Assembly (NCBI RefSeq): GCF_003597395.2
Contig: NC_133769.1
Span: forward strand, 177,828,678-177,892,677
Length of the DNA: 64,000 bases
Reading direction: 5' to 3'
Origin: Chelonoidis abingdonii
Lineage: Eukaryota; Chordata; Testudines; Testudinidae
In this document: piece by piece, positions 1 to 11,790 of the stretch
Layout: every line of letters begins with the position of its first letter
Numbering within the stretch: position 1 is the first letter of the stretch
Made by a program: the position numbers and the translations under genes
Notes under the pieces: generated by a model
Seen by the model: the letters and a program-made list of their open reading frames with translations, nothing else
Databases searched by the model: none
What the model was told of the DNA's origin: nothing

Positions 1-401
1 CTACTTATATAGGACCCCTAATCAGGTAAGCCCCGCCCCCAACTCAGGGCTCAGCCTCTCTCCCAGCACACGGCCCCTAGCAGCCTTCACACACACTCAC
101 TCACACACAAACTCCACAATACAATCCACAAACTACAAAAACCTGCTCCTCCAACAGAACTCCCACTGAAACTTAAAGTGAAAAGTTTCAAAAAGTTCAA
201 AGAATAGAAGATTATTGAAGGCAGAACAGATCTTGACGAGGTGAAGAAGTCTGGAGATAAATGTGAGAAGGGAGGGACAGGCAGTAGAAACAAAAGTGAA
301 ACTTTTAAAGCAGCATATTCCAGAAGTTTTGAGGTCTGAGTGTAGCCTTCACTGATTTGAGATCTTCCATACCATTCTCCCACTAGAAGGGAAAACCTAC
401 A
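1..401. other. Non-coding stretch upstream of BED-finger remnant
   Basis: No gene is recognised. The first 130 bases are C-rich, with a TATA-like stretch near position 7 and CA-rich text near 90-115. The rest is purine-rich. It directly precedes the BED-finger frame at 402 and may be the 5' part of the same decayed hAT-type transposon, but no terminal repeat is visible before the window edge. Confidence 0.4.
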
Positions 402-624
402 ATGGCAGCAGGCCATATAAGAGATCCAGTTTGGGAATATTTTAATGAAGTTCCTCTACCTGTGGGTAAGACAGGCATGTGTGCAAAATGGAAACAGAGC
501 AACAAAGAAATGCAAGGTCTGGTTGCCCGGATAAAACAACATCATGAGAAGCACTCCCTCCCGGCGGAAGCTGCATTCAAGATGATGAAAGGAACATGTC
601 TGAACATGCAGGATCTTCAGGTTG
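402..624 (+). pseudogene. Decayed BED-type zinc-finger exon, hAT transposase-like
   Basis: An 84-codon frame opens with ATG at 402 and begins MAAGHIRDPVWEYF, which has the W-x-x-F opening of BED zinc fingers. It then reads EMQGLVARIKQHHEKH, the helix and histidine end of a BED finger as found in hAT transposases and ZBED-like proteins. BED fingers bind DNA through a C-x2-C...H-x(3-5)-H zinc site. Here the expected C-x2-C position reads WKQS, so the finger has probably lost its zinc ligands. A plausible splice donor (CAG/GTTGGT near 620, or GTAAAC at 625) ends the similarity, and the remaining codons look intronic. It is best read as one exon of a dead hAT-derived gene. No transposase catalytic exon was recognised downstream before the next repeat. 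Confidence 0.55.
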
Positions 625-1735
625 GTAAACTTTATTGTTTCACACTTCTTTCTTAAGGACTTTTAACAAAAACAAACCCAATTTTAAAAAACTTGAATGT
701 TTAACTAAATTCAAAAATTCATATGCTTGTTTTTTTTCCCCAAATATTATATGTTTGCTGTTGAAAGAAAAAATCCAGAATACATAACATTGTTGTTTTA
801 GTTAAATAAAACAATTTAAATGTCTGTCCTGTGATTGTGACGGGTTAGGTCACAGAAAGCCCCTTGGGACTGCCACCTGATGTGCTGAGACTACCTCTGA
901 GCTCGTTTTTCCTGCCTGCTTCGAACTTCAGTATGCTGCCTTGTTGAGCTAGACACGTTAGCCTGCTGCAAACACAGACCCAGATCTGAACCACATCCCT
1001 CAAAGCTGCAGGCTTTAACTGAAAACCACTTAGCAGGTACTCCTGTCTCTAGCACCCAGATACCCAATGGGGTCCAAACCCCAAATAAATCTGTTTTACT
1101 CTGTATAAAGCTTATACAGGGTAAACTCACACATTGTCCACCCTCTATAACACTGATAGAGAAATATGCACAGCTGTTAGCTCCCCCAGCTGTTAATTGC
1201 TTACTCTGGGTCAATTAATAAGCAAATGTGATTTTATTAAGTATAATAAGTAGGATTTAAGTGTTTCCAAGTAATAACAGACAGAACAAAGTAAGTTGCC
1301 AAGCAAAATAAAACAAAAACACGCAAATCTAAGCCTAATACATAAAGAAACTGCATGTAGGTAAATCTCACTCTTAGCCCTGGTCTACACAACGAGTTTA
1401 GGTCGAATTTAGCAGATAAATTAATTTAACTCTGCACCTGTCCACACAACAAAGCCATTTTTGTCGACTTAAAGGGCTCTTAAAATCGATTTCTGTACTC
1501 CTCCCTGACAAGGGGATTAGTGCTGAAATCAACATCGCGGGTTGAATTTGGGGTAGTGTGGACACACTTCGACAGTATTGGCCTCTGGGAGCTATCCCAG
1601 AGTGCTTCATTACAACTGCTCTGGACAGCACTTTCAACTCAGATGCACTAGCCAGATACACAGCAAAAGCCCCGGGAACTTTTGAATTTCATTTCCTGTT
1701 TGGCCAGCATGGCGCGCTCATCAGCACAGGTGACC

Positions 1736-2302
1736 ATGCAGTCCCAGAATCGCAAAAGAGCTCCAGCATGGACCGAACGGGAGGTACTGGATCTGATTGC
1801 TGTTTGGGGAGACGAATCCATGCTATCAGAACTCTGTTCCAAAAGATGAAATGCCAAAATATTTTAAAAAATCTCCAAGGGCATGATGGACAGAGGCTAC
1901 AACAGGGACCCACAGCAGTACTGCGTGTAAATTAAGGAGCTCAGGCAAGCCTACCAAAAAAACAAAGAGGCAAATGGCAGCTCTGGGTCAGAGCCCCAGA
2001 CATGCTGCTTCTATGATGAGCTGCATGCCATTCTATAAGGTGCCCCTACAACTACCCACCCCTGTCTGTGGACACCTGCAAGGGGGCAAGTCTCATGCAA
2101 CAGGGATGAGGATTTTGGGGATGAGGAAGATGAGGAGGAGGAGGAGGAGGAGATAGCGCACAGCACGCAAGCAGAAACCAACCATCTCCCTGACAGCCAG
2201 GAACTGTTTATCACCCTGGAGCCAATACCCTCCCAACCCTCCCAAGGTGGGCTCACAGACCTGAAGCTGGAGAAGGCACCTCTGGTGAGTGTACCTTTGT
2301 AA
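1736..2302 (+). pseudogene. Harbinger SANT/Myb-like DNA-binding protein, first exon (broken)
   Basis: PIF/Harbinger transposons encode a second protein with a trihelix SANT/Myb fold that binds the element ends and helps the nuclease into the nucleus. The frame starts with ATG at 1736 and shows the trihelix signature APAWTEREVLDLIAVWGDE, but a stop follows at 1847 (codon 38) and further stops interrupt the rest. The later part, in shifting frames, carries a Glu/Asp-rich run at about 2107-2155 and a polar tail. A GTGAGT at 2285 looks like the donor of the single intron usual in these genes. The frames are not joined here. Confidence 0.7.
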
Positions 2303-2719
2303 ATATAATGCATGGTTTAAAAGCAAGTGTGTTTAATGATTAATTTGCCCTGAAGACTTGGGATGCATTTGCAGCCAGTACAGCCCTCCTTTTAAATGGC
2401 CAACCCAATGGGTGCTTTGGTATGGGAAAGGAGGGCACTGCTGTTTGAAACCATTCCCACATGTTATGAAGGTTGAAGAAGCTGAAAGACTGTGGCTTAC
2501 CATGGCTGCCTGCAAGCCGAATTCTGTTGCCCGCCCTGCATGTGTGATCTCTCACATCAAACCTGGCAGGCCCTCAATATAAGAGGCAAAATGCGACCTT
2601 GTACCAAAAAGCACATGTGCTATGTAATGTTAACAGCTTGGTTCACCGTGAAAGAGTCTACCCATTGTTCTCTAAAATGTGTCTTTTTAAATACTACTCT
2701 CCCTTTTTTATCTCTCGAG

Positions 2720-3063
2720 CTGCAAATGTTTCAACGCTACCCCTGTCATCTCCGTCCCAGAGGCTCGCGCAGATAAGAAGGCAGAAAAAAACGCACTCGC
2801 GATGAAATGTTCTCTGAGCTCATGCATGGAGGCAAACAATGTCAGAGTCCAGGAAAGCAGAAAATGAACTCGAGGACAGGAGGGACGAGCAAGAAGAGAG
2901 GTGGTGGGAGCAAGATGAGCGGAGGCAGGATACAATGCTGAGGCTACTGGGGGATCAAACTGATATGCTCTGGTGTCTGGTGGAGCTGCAGAAAAGGCAG
3001 CAGGAGCACAGACCGCCACTGCTGCCCTGTGTAACCGCCCACCCTCCTCCTCAAGTTCCATAG
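2720..3063 (+). pseudogene. Harbinger SANT-like protein, second exon (broken)
   Basis: This is the presumed C-terminal exon of the SANT-type gene. From about 2839 a frame reads a highly charged helix (ELEDRRDEQEERWWEQDERR) followed by MLRLLGDQTDML and a proline-rich end, stopping at 3061. The family has a coiled-coil C-terminal half thought to contact the nuclease. The splice acceptor expected just before 2724 reads CTG rather than AG, consistent with decay. Assignment to the upstream exon rests on position and composition. Confidence 0.55.
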
Positions 3064-3438
3064 CCTCCTTACCTAGACGCCCAAGAACTCCAAGGGGCGG
3101 GGGAGCTCCAGGGACCCAACCACTCCATCCTAGAGGACTGCCCAAGCAACAGAAGGCTGGCATTCAATAAGTTTTGAAGTGCAGTGTGGCCTTGTCCTTC
3201 CCTCCTCCTCTCATCCACTACCCCATCCGGTGCTTCCCTCCTCCTCCACCGCTCCCAGGCTACCTTGGCAGTTATCCCCCTATTTGTGTGATGAATTAAT
3301 AAAGAATGCATGATCTTGAAACAATAATGACTTTATTGCCTCTGCAAGTGATGAACGAAGGGGGGAGGGCAGTTGGCTTACAGGGAAGTACAGTGAACCA
3401 AGGGGTTGGTTTTCAGCAAGGAGAAACAAACAGAACTG

Positions 3439-4309
3439 TCACACCATAGCCTGGCCAGTCATCAAACTGGTTTTCAAAGCTTCTCTGATGCGCAGCGCAC
3501 CCTGCTGTGCTCTTCTAATCGCCTTGGCGTCTGGCTGTGTGCAAGCAGCGGCCAGGCGATTTGCCTCAACCTCCCACCGCACCATAAATGTTTTTCCCTT
3601 ACTCTCACAGAGATTGTGGAGCACACAGCAAGCAGCAATAACAATTGGAATATTGGTTTTGCTGAAGTCTAACCGAGTCAGTAAACTGTGCCAGCGCGCC
3701 TTTAAACGGCCAAATGCACGTTCTATCACCATTCTGCACTTGCTCAGCCTGTAGTTGAACAGCTCCTTACTGCTGTCCAGGCTGCCTGTGTATGGTTACA
3801 TGAGCCATGGCATTAAGGGTAGACTGGGTCCCCAAGGATAAGTATAGGCATTTCAACATCCCCAACAGTTATTTTCTGGTCTGGGAAGTAAGTCCCTTCC
3901 TGCAACTGTTCAAACAGACCAGAGTTCCTGAAGATGTGAGCGACACGTACCTTTCCCAGCAATCCCACGTTAATGTAAGTGAAATGTCCCCTGTGATCCA
4001 TCAGTGCTTGCAGCACCATTGAAAAGCACCCTCTGCAGTTTATGTACTAGCTGCCAAGGTGGTCTGGTCCCAAGATAGGGATATGCATTTATCTATCCCT
4101 CCACCACAGTTAGGGAATCCCGTTGCAGCAAAGCCATCCATTATGACCTGCACATTTCCCAGAGTCACTACCTTTGATATCAGCAGCTCAGTGATTGCGT
4201 TGGCTACTTGGATCACAGCAGCCCCCACAGTAGATTTACCCACTCCAAACTGATTCCCGGCTGACCGATAGCTGTCTGGCATTGCAAGCTTCCAGAGGGC
4301 TATCGCCAC
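3439..4309 (-). pseudogene. Harbinger DDE nuclease (HARBI1-like transposase), broken
   Basis: Three consecutive minus-strand segments match the DDE_Tnp_4 / HARBI1 family. At 4309-4040 there is a helix-turn-helix-like part (YRSAGNQFGVGKSTVGAAVIQ) ending in GFPNCGGGIDKC, with the first catalytic Asp. At 4019-3813, LQALMDHRGHFTYINVG carries the second Asp. At 3732-3439, VIERAFGRLKARWHSLLTRL carries the Glu, followed by IVIAACCVLHNLCE. The family cuts and pastes with TTA/TAA duplications, as seen around this element. Stops and frame changes separate the three pieces, so no intact enzyme is encoded. It converges with the SANT-like gene on the other strand. Confidence 0.85.
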
Positions 4310-5877
4310 TCACTTCTCAACTGTGAGAACTGCTCTCATCTTGGTATTCTTGCACTTCAGGGCAGGAGAAAGCAAGTCTCAAAGTTCCATGAAAGTGCCC
4401 TTACACATGCGAAAGTTTCGCAGCCACTGGGAATCATCCCAGACCTGCAACACTATGCGGTCCCACCAGTCTCTGCTTGTTTCCCAGGCCCAGAATCAGC
4501 ATTCCATGGCATGAACCTGCCCCATTACCACCATGATGTCCAAATTGCCAGGGCCCGTGCTTTGAAAGAAGTCTGTGTTCATGCACTCATCACCTCCTCG
4601 CCTCATTTTGCAGGTTCTGGTTCTGCACATACTGCAGGATAATGTGCGAGGTGTTTACAATGCTCACAACAGCAGCAGTGAGCTGAGCAGGCTCCATGCT
4701 TGCCATGGTATGGCATCTGCAGGAGAGCAGAATTGCAGCAAAAGCAGTGGATGATGACGGATGCCACAAGCATAGATATTTATACTGAACTACAAGAGGA
4801 CCCGCGAGGTCAATTCATGGCACCAGGAGAGCAGGAGAACAGAGCTGAAGCAGTGGTTGGATGACAATGGTTAGCAGTCCTACTGCACCATCTGCTGAAA
4901 GCAGTATGGCGTCTGCACAGAAAAAAGGTGCGAAACAATTGTCTGCCTTTGCTTTCACAGAGAAGGGGCAACTGACGACATGTACACAAAACAATGTGAC
5001 AATGTTTTTGCCCCATCAGGCATTGGGAGCTCAACCCAGAATTCCAATGGGCAGCAGAGTCTGTGGGATAGCTACCCACAGTGCAACGCTCTAAAAGTCA
5101 GTGCTAGCCACGGTACTGTGGACGCACTCCACCAACTTAATGCACTTAGTGGGGACACACACAATCGACTGTATAAAATTGCTTCCTAAAAACTGACTTC
5201 TATAAATTTGACCTAATTTCGTAGTGTAGACATACCCTTAGAGATGTTCCAATAAGCTTCTTTCACAGACTGGATTCCTTCCTAATCTGGGTACAGCAAT
5301 CACTCACACCCCCGTAGTTACTGTCCTTTGTTCCAGTTTCTTTCAGGCATCTCTTGGGCATGGAGGGGCCAGCTCTTAAGTCAGCTGAAGACAAAATGGA
5401 GGGGCTTCCAGGGCCTTTTATATTCTCTCTCTTGTGGGCAGAAACCCCTTTGTTCTTCTGTGCAAAGTCACAGCAACAAGATGGAGTTTTTAGTCACGTG
5501 GGCAAGTCACATGTCTATGAATGATTCAGCTTTTTGCAGGCTAACACCATTATTTACATGTTAGTCTAAACGTTTCCAGAAAAGCTCAGGTGTGAATTGG
5601 CACCTCCCAAAGTCCATTGTCAGTTAAGTGTTTCTTGACTGGGCACTTAGTGACTAGTCCTTTCTCAAGAAACTGACCAAATGCTTCCCTGAGGCTACTT
5701 AGAACCAAAACACATCGAGATACAAGTACATAGCCAGTATTCATAACTTCAGATACAAAAATGATACACACATACAGACAGCATAATCACAACCAACAAA
5801 CTACAACCTTTCTAGAGACACTCCACTTGACCTCCTCTGTACAAGACCTGTTGCAACCATAAGACCCTGGTTGCAAC

Positions 5878-6679
5878 TAGGGTGACCAGACGTCCTGATA
5901 AAATTGGGACTGTCCTGATATTTAGTTGTTTGTCCCGCATCCCGACTGATGTATAGTCGGGACACCATTTGTCCCAATATTTTGGCTCGGGGCTGGAGGA
6001 GTACACTGGTGAGTGCTCACCTGGGACCCCAGCAGTGCTTATTTGGGGCAGCTCCAAAGAAATGGCAGGCAGCAGGACACTGTGACCCCTAGGCACAGGG
6101 GCGGCCAGGGTGAGAAGGGGGGGGGGGGGTTGTCTCTGTGTGCTGCACCTACCACAAGAGCTGGCTCCATCGCAGCCAATGGGAGCTACAGGTTCTGACA
6201 GGGCACAGACCCACCCCCACCCCGGCTGCCCCTGGGGCACTGTGTGCTACTCATGCCCCCAAGTAAGTCCCACCCCCACAGCTTCCAGCCAATGGCAGCT
6301 GGAGCCAGTGCTTGTGTCAGGCACAGCATGTGGAGCGGAGACACCACTGCCCACCACTGACCTTAGGAGCCAGAGGAACCTGCCAGGTGCTTCCCAGTGG
6401 GTGGGAACCATTCCCTAGGTAAGCAGCAGGGCTGCGGCTTGGGCCCTGTGCCCACAGCTTGCAGCGGGGCTGTGGGTGGGAGCGGTATCATGTGCTTGTG
6501 GCAGGCATGTGCCCCCAATCAGCAGCTTGCAGCAGGACGAGAGTAGGGGCCCTGCGCCCCCGACTTCCTCAGGCTTTTTATCCCCCTTCCCCCATAGCTC
6601 CAGTGGGCTGGGGGTGGGGTGAGCCTGTGGCTGCCCACCGTGTGTCCCGATATTTTGTTCTTGTCATCTAGTCACCCTA
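5878..6679. mobile_element. Non-autonomous hAT element with perfect 8-bp target duplication
   Basis: An 802-bp element is bounded by GTTGCAAC at 5870-5877 and 6680-6687, an exact 8-bp direct repeat as made by hAT transposases. The termini are inverted: left TAGGGTGACCAGACGTCC and right, read inward, TAGGGTGACTAGATGACA. The inside is GC-rich and codes for nothing recognised. It lies in the last part of the LTR-like repeat at 836-6715, so it inserted after that repeat. Confidence 0.85.
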
Positions 6680-6769
6680 GTTGCAACAATGATCTATACG
6701 GTCACAGTTCATGTCAATAACAGCACAGTAATGGTCTCCTCCCAATACAGCATAGCAAGAAAATCCTCC

Positions 6770-7112
6770 AAATATTAATGATTAACTTGTTGAATGGGAG
6801 ATATTTATGAAGTCATTGGGAAGTGAACTATCTGCTTCAATTACCTTTGGTAAATGAAATAACCAAACAATCATTCATTTTCTGATATAGCTGTAAAACT
6901 AATCTGAAAAGTTTTCAAAATAAATCACTTTAAAAATATATAGTGTGTACCTTCTAATAATGAAAACTCTCTCTCTCTCTGAGTTGTGAAGAATATGTAT
7001 TAAAGTTATAACAACCAATAAGAATGCACTTTTATGTAGAAATCCATGATTAAATAGAGTCTTCCTTACTAGAGATTTAAATCATGATTTAAATCAAATC
7101 CACCCTGACTAT
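6770..7112. repeat. AT-rich DNA-transposon remnant ending in a TTTAAATC palindrome
   Basis: The segment ends at about 7073-7108 in a palindromic stretch (GATTTAAATCATGATTTAAATC) followed by AAATCCACCCTG, a terminus common in sauropsid DNA-transposon remnants. The preceding AT-rich text, including a (CT)n run at 6968-6980, appears to belong to the same repeat. No coding capacity and no left terminus are visible, so the left limit is approximate. Confidence 0.4.
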
Positions 7113-9914
7113 AGGTGACTGAAATGCAGGTCTGATATTTGCTATATTTAGTCCTGGATCTCAATCCAGAGACCAGTTTAGGATGGTGATTGTTAAGGTC
7201 TAATGCTTTACAAGCTACCAGACCCACAAGCAAATGTTTTATTCCAATGAAAATATAAAATGTTAACATTCAAATGCCAAACATTAAGCTCTAGTGGTTA
7301 GTGAGGTAACACTTGGGGAACACTGTTACAAAAGTGCTTAATTGGAAAATCAGTACAAATGGTTTTCCAGCACTGATTGTGGACTAGTGAAAAAAAAATT
7401 CAAGCCTTGCTCCCTGAAATGTACATTTTGTGGTCCCAGCAGGTTTCACAAAAGCTTCAATAAGACAAAACAGTGGAAGATAAATTATAGTAAATTATCA
7501 TTAGCTTGATATTTAAAAGAGGAAAAAAAAACACATTAGTGAATGTTCTATATGTTTATTAGAATTTTAAATCAAAGTTTCTCCACAAAATGGAATTAGC
7601 GCAATGGTTTAAGCATTCCTTGTGACAACGTAGAGAAGATGTGTGTCAATTTATTAATTCCTTTTTGTTTTGTAAAACATCATTTATAAGTGGATTAAAA
7701 TCTCCCTTTCTGTAGCAGGAGCGGACATCTAAGAAAGTGTAACAGGGACACCAAGGGGGCATCAACATTTAATACGCCTACTCTGCTGAGTCAGTGGGGT
7801 TGCTACCAGGAGAGCCACTGACTTGAGTTGAAGCAAGGAAAATCCTCAGGAAAAGATGACAAAAAGGGTGTCAGGCTGATTCTGAAAGACAAAATCTCAA
7901 GCAAGAAGAATCATTCCACCTCCAGAAACAGAAGACGTAGCTGGAGGAGTATGGCCCTTCCCCAACAGGGGCAGCTCTATGTTTTTTGCCGCCTTATGAC
8001 CAGCAGGCCGACCCCCAAGGCTTGCCGCCCCTGTTCCCCAAGGACATTGGCCAAACACATTTGGGAATGGTGAGTATCGGGGATTGGAGTCAAGGAGGAG
8101 AAGTTGAAGAGCTTAAACATATGTACTCTCCTTTGCTATCAGTAAAGCATGTGTGTTTAAGAACTTTCTTTGCAATGCCAGGATTCCTTGCTCTATCTGC
8201 CACACATCCTCAAGAGTTACACTATAAACCTTAGTGCTCAATGGGTGGTGTTCTTGGGAAGCATTCAAAGCAACTAGGGAGGCTTAGGAGGTCAGAATTC
8301 AGGTTTCAGGGATTACAGCAGTTGGACTGGGGAGTCCCACATCCCAAGGAGAGGTGGCAGAAAAAGATCCAAAGATTGGGTCCAGTTATAACGGTCTGGT
8401 GACATTCCTTTTAATTATAACCCAGTTATTTTTACTTATTTTAAAAGGAATTTATCGTATTAAATTGTGTACACTTTAATTAAAGTAGTGCCTTTAACCA
8501 TAAGTGACCCTAAAGTGCTTTATAAACTATATTAAATACCTCTAAAGTACAAAGAAGCAAAAGATACTGATAGTGTGCATGTGGGGCAAAAGGTGGGATT
8601 TTGGTCAAGGACACCAGCATGCCATGGCATTTTTAAGAGCTATACAGCAAGATGAGGCATACTGACAGAGGCACATGAGGAAGCTTACTGAACACTGCAT
8701 GCACTAGCCCTGGCTCAAATTGGCATCATTAAACTTTCACTAATAAAACAAATACAACCAAAACAAAACTGCACTGTTTGCTGAAGTGTGGCAAGTTTGA
8801 TTACACTGTAGGAGTTTACCTGGTCTGAATGCCCACAGTGCTGAACAAAACATCTTGGTCATAGTACAGAAAAAGCAAAATTCCATAGGATGCAACAAAC
8901 TCGCATCAATCACATCACACAGAGTTTTTTTTCAAATTAATGTTGCTATATTAATGGTGGCGGTTCCATCTCTGTTATTCCATAAGACAACACAAAACTT
9001 TCAGTTTGAGATAAAAAAAATTATCATCTATATAAACCATAAAGAAAAGTAGCCTCACTTTCATTTTTGTAGCCTGACTAATGGTATCCTACAGCACTTT
9101 TACCCATTTAAATATACATGTGCTCAACACCTTTTGAAGACTCTTTACATTTTGACCTGTTGCTGCTCATGGTAAATATGTTGTGCTATAGCTTGCACAG
9201 CTTTCATTCAACAGCTTTTAACATACAATAGGTTTCTGTAAAGCAAGTTCAGGTTCTCTCCTGTGGCACTATAATCTCTCCATTTTAGGTTCCCCCTTAA
9301 TTCTCTTTTCTTCCTCCACTTAAAAAAAAAAAATCTGATTTGACATCAAATATTGGGGTAAGGACAAATGAACTCAAAAGTTCCAAGTGTCTGTTTAGTT
9401 CTACCAAGTTACAGATAAAGATCCAGACTAACGAAACCCCTTGGGTCTGCAAAATTGGTCTGAATATCTTGCAAGAAGAGGTCTTTCACATAAAACTGCA
9501 TAACATTTAAACAATTCAGAACCTCAAAAAAAGGTTTATTAAGCTTGGTTCTAAAAAGAATGAAAGTATCATTGGGAAGGGTCTTTATTTTATCAGAATT
9601 TATCATCCATTCTTGATCATGAGCTCAGCTAACTCCACAAGATGATGCAAAATGTCCCAGCAGAAATGCAGCTGGAGTCATAGTCATCTTTCGAAGTGCG
9701 AAGAGGGGCTGTTTCCTGTATGCATTTTAACCCGGGGCTCAGATCCTACATCCACACTAGTGTTAACACTGGTGGAACCTCACCATTTTAAATCATGATT
9801 CTCAGGGTATTTGGTGTTATTCTTGAACACTTAGCTTCTGGTGCAAGTGACTATGACAACTTCAGCTTTCTTTTAAAAGTAAAGTACATTTCTGCCCCAC
9901 ATGGTTACTGAGAA
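7113..9914. other. Mostly unannotatable intergenic or DCAF6-intronic sequence
   Basis: No gene is recognised. A short repeat-like fragment at about 7970-8045 contains GCAGCTCTATGTTTTTTGCC and 'gcttgccgcccctg', text that resembles a dispersed turtle DNA-transposon fragment. Around 8490-8545 the words 'gtgcctttaacc' and 'aaagtgctttataaac' resemble an ancient SINE/LINE2-like 3' end. Otherwise the DNA is AT-rich with scattered homopolymers. By position it is probably inside DCAF6 intron 1. Confidence 0.4.
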
Positions 9915-10045
9915 AAGCTTGAGAACAAGAACCCTAAAGGTATAACGCCCGAAGGCAAGGAAACCAAAATTCATTTTTTTTTAAATATCATGATTTTGGG
10001 GGGCTTCACTCATGATTTTTGAATGCTTGGGGTTGGCAAAACTGG
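9915..10045 (+). repeat. Dispersed repeat, copy 1 of 2 (CATGATTTTGGGGG type)
   Basis: It contains 'aaccctaaagg', TCATGATTTTGGGGGGC and 'gaatgcttggggttggc' in the same order as a second copy at 36418-36540. The two share no terminal repeat that I can see, so this is an old interspersed repeat of unknown class. Confidence 0.5.
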
Positions 10046-10779
10046 GTTACAAAGAACTATGGGGTTGGGTGCTAAAGATGTAAAAAGGATTAAGAGGAAA
10101 GAACAAGGGGACATCCAACAAAATAGACAAAATTATTAATCTATTTTATTAATTAGTAATTAAACTTTACCACACAATGCATAAAAACCTATGAAATTTA
10201 TTGCCAAAATGGAATAACCTGGCCATGAGTAAAGTTTCTTCCATCATTCAGTGGTCACTTTGATCCTGAAGTATGGGGTTTATATCCCTTATATATTTTT
10301 TATCCATTCAGATGTAGCTGGAGAGGTGACATTAGCTATATAAAATGTCAAATCCTTTTCTGAATCCTCACTGATATTTGGTGGCAATATATTCCTTGGA
10401 TTAATTATGAACTGAGTAAAAATTTTAAATCATCCATCTATTTTGTTGGATGTCCTTTTGTTTTATGGCAAAGGACAAATAGAGGACTCAATTTTACTCT
10501 CATTTCATTCATCGTTTTATATATTTCTATTACAGTAAACATCGTTATACTATAAGCCTATGAAGACTGCCAAGTCAAACACAAAATTTAGGAAATGCCA
10601 TAATCAGGGTTGCTCATGCAACATTAATTCTGCCCCTTTGTGCATACACATTATGATATATTCTCTTGGTAGGGACTTTAATTATATCAGCCAGTTTTCC
10701 TTTATGCCCTATTTTGTTGCCAAGCTAAAATAATTCTTATATTTTAAAGGCACAATTTTCCTTTATAGACGCTGTGTTA

Positions 10780-11790
10780 GTTTTGCCACGTTATACTATT
10801 TAAAAACTTAAATTAATATATTTAGTAATTTCTGCTAAATTTCCTGGCATTAAAATAAGGTTTATTGACCTGTAATTGCGAAGAATACCCCCAACACATT
10901 TTAAAATATAGGTGTAACATTTGTTACTATTCTATTCTCTGATATAGTAACTGATTTTAGTGAGAGATTATATGGCAGGGTTTATTAGTGACTCAGCCAT
11001 TGCCTACACTGCAGTTAGGTCGACATAAGCTGCCTTACTTCGACCTAACTCTGTAAACATCTAAACTAAAATAGAGCTCTCACTGATGTAACTCGCCCAT
11101 TGCGCTGACTCAATAACCCCACCTCTGCGAGAGAAATAGTGCTTCAATTGATGTAGTCAGGTCAACGCAGTGTCACTGTAGACACTGCATTGCTTACATT
11201 GACGGTCGCTGCCTTTCAGAAATCATCCCACAATGCCCCACACAGGCAGTTAATTCGGTGCAAGTGCTCCTAGTGAGGACACGCACTGCCAACACAGGAA
11301 CACAGTATGGATGTGTAAAACTGATTCAATTACTGTGGTGGCCGTACATCCACGTAACTTAGGTTGACTTAATTTTGTAGCGTAGACTTGCTCTCAGTCT
11401 CTTCATTAAGTCCTTCAGAATTCTTGGCTGAATATCAGCCGGTCCTGATGACTTACAACTCTTTATGGTGTCAAACAAGAAGGTGCAAGCAAACTGACAG
11501 ACTAGTCACTGACTATATCTCATCTTTATTAACTGAAAAGAGTATGCCTGATGTTGGTACTGCCTCATCATTCTCTGTGGTGAAGACTGACACAAAGTAG
11601 TCATTTAGCTTCTCGGCACTGTCACTATGCTTCTTAAGAGCCCTATATAATCCCTGGAAGTCCGCAGAATGCACAAATGCTATCACAAAGTTCCTGTCTC
11701 TGATAAACAAAATAAATTCCATTCTTAAATATATGTTCATGTTTTAGGTTATACGTTCTTTCAGATTTCCTACTTGCCTTCTAATTATCA
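10780..11790 (-). repeat. CR1/L3-like LINE remnant, interrupted by a Harbinger MITE
   Basis: On the minus strand a piece at 11740-11513 reads ALKKHSDSAEKLNDYFVSVF followed by TTEND. This matches the linker between endonuclease and reverse transcriptase in CR1/L3-type LINEs (usual form AEALN.FFASVF). The + strand text at 10860-10990 ('tattgacctgtaattgcg', 'gtaactgatttta') is the antisense of an RT part of the same kind, and the repeat resumes after the MITE at 11397 ('cttcagaattcttgg'). Many stops make it a dead fragment. Edges are approximate. Confidence 0.55.
10996..11393. mobile_element. Harbinger-type MITE inserted in a LINE
   Basis: A 398-bp non-coding element has imperfect inverted ends: left GCCATTGCCTACACTGCAG and right, read inward, GAGCAAGTCTACGCTAC. 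It is flanked by TCA at 10993-10995 and 11394-11396. Internal text ('gttaggtcgacataagctgcc', 'ggttgacttaattttgtag') resembles the ends of the autonomous Harbinger element at 1377-5237, suggesting mobilisation by the same or a related nuclease. Removing it rejoins the LINE text on both sides, which supports the boundaries. Confidence 0.75.

Larger units (their letters stand above)
1377..5237. mobile_element. Near-full-length PIF/Harbinger DNA transposon (inactive)
   Basis: A 3.86-kb element is flanked by the 3-bp duplication TTA (1374-1376 and 5238-5240), the target preference of PIF/Harbinger transposons. The ends are imperfect inverted repeats. The left starts GCCCTGGTCTACACAACGAG and the right, read inward, GGGTATGTCTACACTACGAA; both continue into 'ttaggtcgaattta'-like text. 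Inside are the two genes expected of this superfamily in convergent orientation: a SANT/Myb-like DNA-binding protein on + and a DDE nuclease on -. Both carry stops and frameshifts, so the copy cannot move by itself. It sits inside the LTR-like repeat at 836-6715 and is therefore younger than that repeat. Confidence 0.88.
836..6715. repeat. Solo-LTR-like dispersed repeat carrying two nested DNA transposons
   Basis: Apart from the insertions, 836-1376 and 5238-5869 plus 6688 to about 6715 form one continuous repeat. It opens TGTGACGGGTTAGGTCACAG and contains a near-palindrome (AAGCTTATACAGGG) around 1108-1120. It resumes after the Harbinger element with a 'caataagcttctttcacag' block and runs to about 6715. 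The TG start and length (about 1.2 kb without insertions) suit a solo LTR of a reptilian endogenous element. The right edge and the target duplication are not clean, so the LTR identity is an inference. No coding sequence of the parent element is present. Confidence 0.45.
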
